A DNA stretch of 6,238 bases from Bacteroidia bacterium (GTDB lineage: Bacteria > Bacteroidota > Bacteroidia > Flavobacteriales > NORP286), in the NCBI GenBank assembly GCA_016763665.1, contig JAESTI010000257.1, positions 1-6,238 of the forward strand. Reading direction: 5' to 3'. The position numbers and the translations under genes are program-made. Of the stretch, positions 1 to 4,645 are shown in pieces; positions within the stretch are counted from its first letter, which is position 1; every line of letters starts with the position of its first letter. The notes under the pieces are model-generated. The model ran no database searches and was not told the DNA's origin. It saw nothing but the letters and a program-made list of their open reading frames with translations.

Positions 1-549
1 ATTTACAATACTGAAGATACAGTTATCACTTCAGCTGATACCATATACCTGCCTCCAGATACTGTTTACATCTCCGAAAACCAACAAGAAGTTGTTGCAT
101 GCCCAGATACTATTATTGTAAAATTTCAGACAGAAGCAGTTCTTGCAGATAGTATTATGTGGGTTTTTGAATTTCCAGATGATACTATATCAGGTCACCC
201 GGACTCCATAATTCGGGACACAAACATTATCAAAAAAGGTACATTCGGAACCTATGGAAGTCCTTTTCATACTTACGAAGGACCAGGATATTTTTCAGTA
301 ATGCAACAAGTTTATAATGGTTCTACAATTTGCGGTGATGTTGAATTAAACACCGATCTCATTAAGATTTCAGCTCTTGAGTCACGATTTGGAATTGATA
401 CATTACTTTTTTGTAAATCACAACCTGCAACATTTGCAGATACTTCTGTAAGTAATATTGATTTTAATTTATCTAAAGACAACTATATAAATCTTATTGA
501 ATGGGATTTGGAGATGGTACCAGTTTGGTATATGATAGAAGCGCTTTGA
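1..549 (+). CDS. Multi-PKD-domain surface protein, upstream fragment (5' end outside window, frameshifted at 3' end)
   Basis: This frame is open from the first base, with no stop before 547-549, so the gene starts upstream. The first ATG (157) lies inside the reading frame and should not be taken as the start. The translation is Asp/Thr/Ser-rich and beta-strand-like. Roughly residues 33-120 (counted from base 1) resemble a degenerate PKD domain: a W-V-F-E-F-P-D-D stretch where W-x-F-G-D-G is expected, then H-T-Y-E-G-P-G-Y-F-S-V, which matches the usual 'H-x-Y-x-x-x-G-x-Y-x-V' strand. A second PKD domain begins near residue 121, and its hallmark is cut: the frame reads E-W-D then L-E-M, while the +1-base-corrected reading gives E-W-D-F-G-D-G and continues into the next frame. 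The last 13 codons (about 511-549) are therefore out-of-frame readthrough. Together with 501-2918 this is one gene. No signal peptide is visible because the N-terminus is missing. Confidence 0.8.
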   Translation: MYNTEDTVITSADTIYLPPDTVYISENQQEVVACPDTIIVKFQTEAVLADSIMWVFEFPDDTISGHPDSIIRDTNIIKKGTFGTYGSPFHTYEGPGYFSVMQQVYNGSTICGDVELNTDLIKISALESRFGIDTLLFCKSQPATFADTSVSNIDFNLSKDNYINLIEWDLEMVPVWYMIEAL

Positions 550-2918
550 TTTATCCTGAAAAATATGTTAATAGCTCATCTGGAAGGCAGTTTCATTTTG
601 ATTCTACAAGAAAAGCACCATTTACTCATGCATTTCAAAAAACCGGAGAGTTAAAAATTTCCCATTATGTTTACGATGACTTAGGTTGTGTAGATTCATC
701 TTCGAAAAAAGTAGTAGTAAAAGGTACTGAAGTAAAGTTTGTTGCGGATACACTTATTGGTTGTGCACCTTTTACCGTAAACTTTACAGATTCTTCAACC
801 GGAACAGATTCTATATATAGCTGGATATGGGATTTTGGAGATGGCCAAACTTCTATTAACCCCAATCCAAAACATATTTTTAACACTGCAGGACTATACA
901 GTGTTAAACTTGCAACACTAAACAGGGATTACTGTACAGATACGCTTTTGATACCCAAGTACATCAAATGCCTTAAGCCTGCTCCTACATTTACCATTAA
1001 AGACGATGTAAAATGCACCAGTGAAGAATTCACTTTTGATCCTAAAAACACAACCGGTGAACGGTTAAAATACATTTGGATTTATGGTGATGGTTCTCAT
1101 GAAATTTCCGATTCAACTGAGACCCTCCACAAATATCAAAACCCATCAGATATTTCTGATAGCACCTATACTGTAAAACTAATAGCTATTGACTCGTTGT
1201 ACAAGTGCTTTGATTACTTCGAGAAAAATGTGGTTGTTGAAAGCCCAATTGCAGGATTTTCCGTGGACAAAAATGAGGGTTGCCTTCCTTTAGCTGTTCA
1301 ATTTATTGATACTACTTTATCAAGATCACAAGCTACTTATTGGTGGTGGGATGTAGGTGATGGTAATACTTTTGAAGGAGCAGGAGCAGGACAGCAATTT
1401 CCTTTTAATGTGTATACTACACCTGGCATTTACGATGTTTCATTAAAAATTCTAAGTGCAGAGGGATGCACGTCAAGAGTCAAGTACGACTCTTTAATAA
1501 TAGTAAAAGGTGCAAATATTAATTATACTGTAAAACCCGTTGCTGGTTGTCTCGATCTTAATGTGACTTTTAATTATACTACCGATAATCTAAATTCCTT
1601 AGATTCCTTAGATTTTGGTGATGGTGCCCCCATTATACAAATTGTATCAAATACGGTAATTAACCATACCTATACTTCTGCTCAAACTTTTAAACCAATA
1701 ATAACTGTACGTGATGGTACTTGTAAAATTCCATTTACTTTAGACCTGATTTCGGCAGATAAATTAAATCTTAACTCTTATACTGACAGCGTAGTTTTCT
1801 GTAATCTTGGAACTTATCAATTTATTGATAAATCTTATAATGAACACCCTGGTTCTTATATTAATTCATGGCAATGGGAATTAGTTGGGGATACTGTTAT
1901 TAATGACTCTGTAGCTTTATTTACAAAGACTAAACCTGGAGAATACCAGGTAATTCATACAGTAACCACTTCTTATGGATGCAAAGAGATCGATACAATA
2001 ACTTTTACTGTTTTTAGCTTACCTGATATTGATTTAAGCTTGTCAGATGCCGAAAATTGTGTTCCTTTTACAGTAGATTTCAATGCAGATCTCACGAATG
2101 CATTTGATAGCACCTATGGCTTCTTTTCCTCATATTACTGGGATTTCGGAGATGGCTCCACATCAGATTCGAGCATTCAAATCTCTCATCTATATGAGGC
2201 TGGAGGAATTTATAACGCTGTATTTTACTTTTCATTATTTGATACAGTCCATAGTTATTTATATGATACCATTTGGAATAGTGTTGATTCCACCAAGATT
2301 GATGATATCGATACAACAAAAACCATTGATACAACTTATGTATGTAATTATGGGAAACAAAGCAATTCATCAATTACGCTTTATAAAATTCCCAATGCAG
2401 GTTTTACGATTGATACATTGATTACCGGAACTCTAAATCCATTCGTACAGTTTTATGACTCCAGCTTTGTGGATGAAAATATTTCCCACACTTGGTCATG
2501 GGATTTTGGTGATCCTGCTAGCGGAAACGATAATTTCACTTCAGAACTCGACCCTGAGCACCGTTATTCAGCTCCCGGTTATTATACGATAAGCCTAATT
2601 GTGAGGAATGCCGGATGTTCGGATACAGTAATTCAGGTAATACTTGCGCAAAACAATGAAGATTTTGACGTTTCCAATTCATTTAGCCCTTATCCTACTT
2701 CACCCGGAGTAAATGATGTATTTTTTATTAAAGGTTTACCTGAAAGGTCTAAACTGGTAATCTACAACCGTTGGGGGCAGGAAGTATTTAAATCTGCTGA
2801 ATCAGGCTATTTGAATAATTGGGATGGTGGTGGCCTGCCGGAGGATGTTTACTATTATGTACTAACCAATGCGGAAGCTGGATTGCAAGTAAATGGTTTT
2901 GTGAGAATATTTAGGTAG
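501..2918 (+). CDS. Multi-PKD-domain protein with C-terminal T9SS type B sorting domain (gliding motility/adhesin-like), downstream fragment
   Basis: This is the C-terminal 805 codons of the gene that begins before the window. The ATG at 501 directly follows an in-frame TGA (498-500) and falls inside a PKD motif, so it is probably not a natural start. PKD hallmark motifs in order: G-F-G-D-G (residues 2-6, the cut one), W-D-F-G-D-G (110-115), W-I-Y-G-D-G (193-198), W-D-V-G-D-G (283-288), L-D-F-G-D-G (370-375), a degenerate W-Q-W-E-L-V-G-D (457-464), W-D-F-G-D-G (547-552) and W-D-F-G-D-P (667-672). Most domains open with a 'G/N-C-x-P-x-x-V-x-F' strand and end in 'G-x-Y-x-V'. Residues about 718-805 match the T9SS type B (CHU_C family) sorting domain: N-S-F-S-P, G-V-N-D-V-F-F-I-K-G, Y-N-R-W-G-Q-E-V-F (755-763), N-N-W-D-G, Y-Y-Y-V-L, G-F-V-R-I-F-R at the end. 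Such proteins are exported by Sec and then by T9SS to the cell surface or medium. PKD arrays usually act as spacers or in adhesion or glycan binding; no catalytic domain is visible, so the exact role is unknown. The gene converges with purD 43 bp downstream. Confidence 0.9.
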   Translation: MGFGDGTSLVYDRSALIYPEKYVNSSSGRQFHFDSTRKAPFTHAFQKTGELKISHYVYDDLGCVDSSSKKVVVKGTEVKFVADTLIGCAPFTVNFTDSSTGTDSIYSWIWDFGDGQTSINPNPKHIFNTAGLYSVKLATLNRDYCTDTLLIPKYIKCLKPAPTFTIKDDVKCTSEEFTFDPKNTTGERLKYIWIYGDGSHEISDSTETLHKYQNPSDISDSTYTVKLIAIDSLYKCFDYFEKNVVVESPIAGFSVDKNEGCLPLAVQFIDTTLSRSQATYWWWDVGDGNTFEGAGAGQQFPFNVYTTPGIYDVSLKILSAEGCTSRVKYDSLIIVKGANINYTVKPVAGCLDLNVTFNYTTDNLNSLDSLDFGDGAPIIQIVSNTVINHTYTSAQTFKPIITVRDGTCKIPFTLDLISADKLNLNSYTDSVVFCNLGTYQFIDKSYNEHPGSYINSWQWELVGDTVINDSVALFTKTKPGEYQVIHTVTTSYGCKEIDTITFTVFSLPDIDLSLSDAENCVPFTVDFNADLTNAFDSTYGFFSSYYWDFGDGSTSDSSIQISHLYEAGGIYNAVFYFSLFDTVHSYLYDTIWNSVDSTKIDDIDTTKTIDTTYVCNYGKQSNSSITLYKIPNAGFTIDTLITGTLNPFVQFYDSSFVDENISHTWSWDFGDPASGNDNFTSELDPEHRYSAPGYYTISLIVRNAGCSDTVIQVILAQNNEDFDVSNSFSPYPTSPGVNDVFFIKGLPERSKLVIYNRWGQEVFKSAESGYLNNWDGGGLPEDVYYYVLTNAEAGLQVNGFVRIFR
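505..513 (+). other. Frameshift site (apparent one-T deletion) in PKD motif codons
   Basis: The sequence reads TGGGATTTGGAGATGG, where an intact W-D-F-G-D-G motif would read TGGGATTTTGGAGATGG. The intact 17-base form occurs in the same gene at 828-844, and a synonymous form with TTC at 2139-2155. Adding one T to the T-run at 507-509 joins the frame open from base 1 to the frame ending at 2918 and restores a normal PKD domain across the join. The site is not a good -1 programmed slippery heptamer: slipping back from GAT-TTG would place the tRNAs on GGA-TTT. A sequencing or assembly indel or a real inactivating deletion fits better. Confidence 0.85.
1594..1611 (+). repeat. Tandem 9-bp duplication (ATTCCTTAG x2) inside the PKD gene
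   Basis: ATTCCTTAG at 1594-1602 is repeated exactly at 1603-1611. In the protein it encodes S-L-D-S-L-D just before F-G-D-G (residues 366-371), so the second L-D takes the place of the usual W-D. It is in frame and probably arose by replication slippage. Confidence 0.75.
2652..2918 (+). other. T9SS type B sorting domain (C-terminal region of the PKD protein)
   Basis: The last roughly 88 codons form a separate, better-conserved module than the PKD repeats. It has the family's ordered hallmarks: N-x-F-x-P near the start, then N-D-V-F-F-I, L-V-I-Y-N-R-W-G, V-F-K-S, N-N-W-D-G, the G-x-L-P-x-x-x-Y-Y-Y-V-L strand with D-V in place of the common G-T, and a terminal V-R-I-F-R. In Bacteroidota this domain targets cargo to the type IX secretion system. 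It reaches the natural stop, so the C-terminus of the gene is intact despite the upstream frameshift. Confidence 0.88.
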
Positions 2919-2920
2919 GT

Positions 2921-2959
2921 CGACATTCATGTCGGCTAAAACTCACGACATGAATGTCG
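2921..2959. terminator. Nested inverted repeat between convergent genes; probable bidirectional terminator or REP-like palindrome
   Basis: CGACATTCATGTCG (2921-2934) and its exact reverse complement CGACATGAATGTCG (2946-2959) are separated by 11 bases and can form a perfect 14-bp stem. Each arm is also a near-palindrome (CGACAT/ATGTCG around a 2-base centre), and the second arm extends to CACGACAT/ATGTCGTG (2944-2961). The structure begins 2 bp after the PKD stop (2916-2918) and ends just before the purD stop (2962-2964 on the minus strand), so it fills the convergent gap. There is no clear T-tract on either side, which weakens the intrinsic-terminator reading. A dispersed palindromic repeat is the alternative. 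Confidence 0.65.
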
Positions 2960-2961
2960 TG

Positions 2962-4248
2962 TTACAAAATAGATGTTGCATTACAGAGATCAAATCCAAT
3001 ATCTTTCCGATAGTACTTTCCATCAAATTGAATTGCATCTGCATTTTTATTGGAGATTTCTAAAGCGTCTTCTATACTATCACCAAAAGAAGTAACTGCG
3101 AGGACCCTTCCACCTGCAGTCACCAGATTATCGCCATCAATTTTAGTCCCTGCATGAAATACAATACCATTTTCAATAGCGACATTAGTAATGGTTTTCC
3201 CTTTTTCATAAGAGCCGGGATATCCACCTGAAGCAAGTACAATTGTTGCTGCAGCCCGTTCATCAATTTCAATTACAGAGTCCTTAAGCGTTCCATTAGA
3301 AATTGCATTAAATAACTCAACAAGATCAGATTTCAATCTTGGTAAAACCACTTGGGTCTCAGGATCACCCAAGCGAACATTATACTCAATTACAAAAGAA
3401 TCACCATTTACATTCATCAATCCAAAATACACGAATCCTTTGTATACGATTTCATCTTTCTCAAATCCTTCAATGGTAGGTCTAATTATTCGTTTTTCTA
3501 CTTTGTTCATAAAATCATCATCTGCAAATGGCACAGGTGAAACCGCACCCATACCACCAGTGTTTAGACCTGAATCGCCCTCTCCTATCCTTTTATAGTC
3601 TTTAGATGTAGGTAAAACCTTATAAGAAGTACCATCAGTAATAACAAAAACTGAAAGTTCAATACCATCAAGAAATTCTTCAATTACTACCTTGTTACTT
3701 GCCTCGCCAAATTTACCTCCCAACATTTCTTGTAATTCCTTCTTAGCCTCTTCCTTACTTGAACATATTAAAACTCCCTTTCCGGCTGCCAATCCGTCAG
3801 CTTTTAGCACAATTGGCTCAGTCAATGAGTTAATAAAAAGCTTTCCTTCTTCTAAAGTGCCTTGAGAAAATGATCTATATGCTGCAGTTGGTATATCATG
3901 TCGGATCATAAACTCTTTAGCATATTCTTTACTCCCTTCCAGTTGCGCTCCTTTTTTGGATGGACCGATTATCGAAACCTGCTTTAATTCTTCTTCAGAA
4001 CTGAAATAATCATATATACCTTCCACAAGAGGAACCTCTGGCCCTACTACCACCATGTCAACATCTTTTTTTATTACAAAATTCTTAATGCCCTCAAAAT
4101 CAGCTATATCTAAGTCAATATTAATACCACAATTAGAAGTTCCGGCATTTCCTGGAGCAATGAATAATTCACTACAAATTGGACTTTGAGCAATTTTCCA
4201 TGCAAATGCATGTTCACGGCCACCTGAACCTAAAAGAAGTATTTTCAT
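2962..4248 (-). CDS. purD: Phosphoribosylamine-glycine ligase (GAR synthetase)
   Basis: PurD joins 5-phosphoribosylamine to glycine with ATP to give glycinamide ribonucleotide, an early step of de novo purine synthesis in the cytosol. The 428-residue length is normal for a monofunctional enzyme. The N-terminal domain begins with L-L-G-S-G-G-R-E-H-A (5-14), followed by A-P-G-N-A-G-T (31-37) and V-G-P-E-V-P-L (68-74). The ATP-grasp region has G-S-K-E-Y-A-K (105-111), K-A-D-G-L-A-A-G-K-G-V (149-159), N-T-G-G-M-G-A (229-235) and the metal/ATP-binding E-Y-N-V-R-L-G-D-P-E-T-Q (288-299). The C-terminal domain has A-G-G-R-V-L (378-383) and Y-Y-R-K-D-I-G (412-418). No key motif is missing. The ATG at 4248 starts directly at the conserved N-terminal strand and is well supported, although I see no Shine-Dalgarno sequence. 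The gene is convergent with the PKD gene and divergent from secA, so it is probably transcribed alone. No PurH, PurN or PurM fusion is present. Confidence 0.97.
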   Translation of the reverse strand: MKILLLGSGGREHAFAWKIAQSPICSELFIAPGNAGTSNCGINIDLDIADFEGIKNFVIKKDVDMVVVGPEVPLVEGIYDYFSSEEELKQVSIIGPSKKGAQLEGSKEYAKEFMIRHDIPTAAYRSFSQGTLEEGKLFINSLTEPIVLKADGLAAGKGVLICSSKEEAKKELQEMLGGKFGEASNKVVIEEFLDGIELSVFVITDGTSYKVLPTSKDYKRIGEGDSGLNTGGMGAVSPVPFADDDFMNKVEKRIIRPTIEGFEKDEIVYKGFVYFGLMNVNGDSFVIEYNVRLGDPETQVVLPRLKSDLVELFNAISNGTLKDSVIEIDERAAATIVLASGGYPGSYEKGKTITNVAIENGIVFHAGTKIDGDNLVTAGGRVLAVTSFGDSIEDALEISNKNADAIQFDGKYYRKDIGFDLCNATSIL

Positions 4249-4302
4249 GCATATTTATTTTGAAATGAACTGCGAATATAATAATAAATAGCCTTGAAAA
4301 TC

Positions 4303-4573
4303 TTAGCTAACCACACTATGCATAAATCAAATTGTCGCTTAAGTGATTTTGACTTCAGGTTTTGTGTCGCATAGTAAATCAGATAAAAATGAAATTGGAA
4401 TTTAGGAATAGCTCTTGCCAGTTGCAAATGTAAACGATGACATTTAAAGGAATGCGACTATTTTCTAATTTCTAACTGAGTTATTATTCTTCAAATGCGA
4501 TAATTTGGTTTGCGCCTGCCCCACTCATTATCAATAGTAATCCATATTCACTAATTGGCATTATTTAGCTAAC
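4303..4573. repeat. Two copies of palindromic TTAGCTAAC in the divergent promoter region
   Basis: TTAGCTAAC occurs at 4303-4311 and 4565-4573; the feature range spans both copies. The 8-bp core TTAGCTAA is a perfect palindrome. The first copy lies about 55 bp upstream of purD. The second overlaps the candidate secA -7 element. In AT-rich sequence of this length a repeated 9-mer could arise by chance, so a role as an operator is only a possibility. Confidence 0.35.
4425..4432 (-). promoter_or_regulatory. Candidate -7 promoter element for purD (TACATTTG)
   Basis: On the minus strand this reads TACATTTG, a full match to the Bacteroidota -7 consensus TAnnTTTG, about 177 bp upstream of the purD ATG. 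I see no clear TTG or TTTG -33 box 17-21 bases further upstream, so support is partial. A second, weaker candidate closer to the gene is TATATTCG (plus positions 4273-4280), which differs from the consensus at one fixed base and would give a leader of only about 20 nt. Confidence 0.3.
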
Positions 4574-4577
4574 TTTG
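4570..4577 (+). promoter_or_regulatory. Candidate -7 promoter element for secA (TAACTTTG)
   Basis: TAACTTTG matches the Bacteroidota sigma-A -7 consensus TAnnTTTG at every fixed position and lies 68 bp upstream of the secA ATG, giving a plausible leader of about 60 nt. The -33 side is weak: the nearest TTG (4555-4557) is only 12 bases away, and at the usual distance only ATTC (4546-4549) is present. The element overlaps the palindrome TTAGCTAA (4565-4572). Confidence 0.42.
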
Positions 4578-4645
4578 CGCTTTGGTATATCTTTTGATAA
4601 TTTATATAGAGAAATAAAGGTTTTCAAGAATAGATATTTGACAAA

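Larger units (their letters stand above)
4249..4645. other. Divergent purD/secA intergenic region (397 bp), no gene recognised
   Basis: This AT-rich gap separates the two divergent starts. It contains candidate -7 promoter elements for both genes (listed separately), two copies of the palindromic 9-mer TTAGCTAAC, and a small GC-rich patch at about 4511-4527. I see no tRNA, rRNA or recognisable riboswitch. The only long open frame (4427 to 4245, minus strand, 60 codons) needs a TTG start and has no recognisable motif, so I do not call it a gene. Upstream of secA only a 12-codon frame (4437-4475, plus) is present, which I regard as noise. Confidence 0.7.

Noticed and set aside
157..159. ATG at 157 as the start of the first gene
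   Set aside because: The same frame is open back to base 1 with PKD-protein-like composition, and the ATG falls within a beta-strand of a PKD-like domain, so the true start is upstream of the window.
505..515. Programmed -1 ribosomal frameshift at the PKD gene break
   Set aside because: No X-XXY-YYZ slippery heptamer is present (the site is G-GAT-TTG). A missing T in a T-run restores a motif coded identically elsewhere in the gene, which is simpler.
2083..2421. 112-codon frame on the plus strand and a 93-codon frame on the minus strand (2092-2373) inside the PKD gene
   Set aside because: Both lie wholly inside the strongly supported PKD reading frame. Their translations are His/Ile/Met/Tyr-rich with no domain pattern.
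3352..3540. 62-codon plus-strand frame antisense to purD
   Set aside because: It is antisense to the conserved ATP-grasp region of purD, whose frame fully explains the sequence.
4245..4427. 60-codon minus-strand frame overlapping the purD start by ATGA
   Set aside because: It starts with TTG lying in a candidate -7 promoter box, has no recognisable domain, and its Lys/Tyr/Phe/Ile-rich translation is what AT-rich noncoding DNA gives. The ATGA overlap is suggestive of coupling but not enough alone.
4249..4645. Purine riboswitch, tRNA or SecM-like arrest peptide in the purD-secA gap
   Set aside because: I found no purine-aptamer-like conserved loops, no tRNA arms and no arrest-peptide-like upstream frame. 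Only short frames such as 4437-4475 are present.
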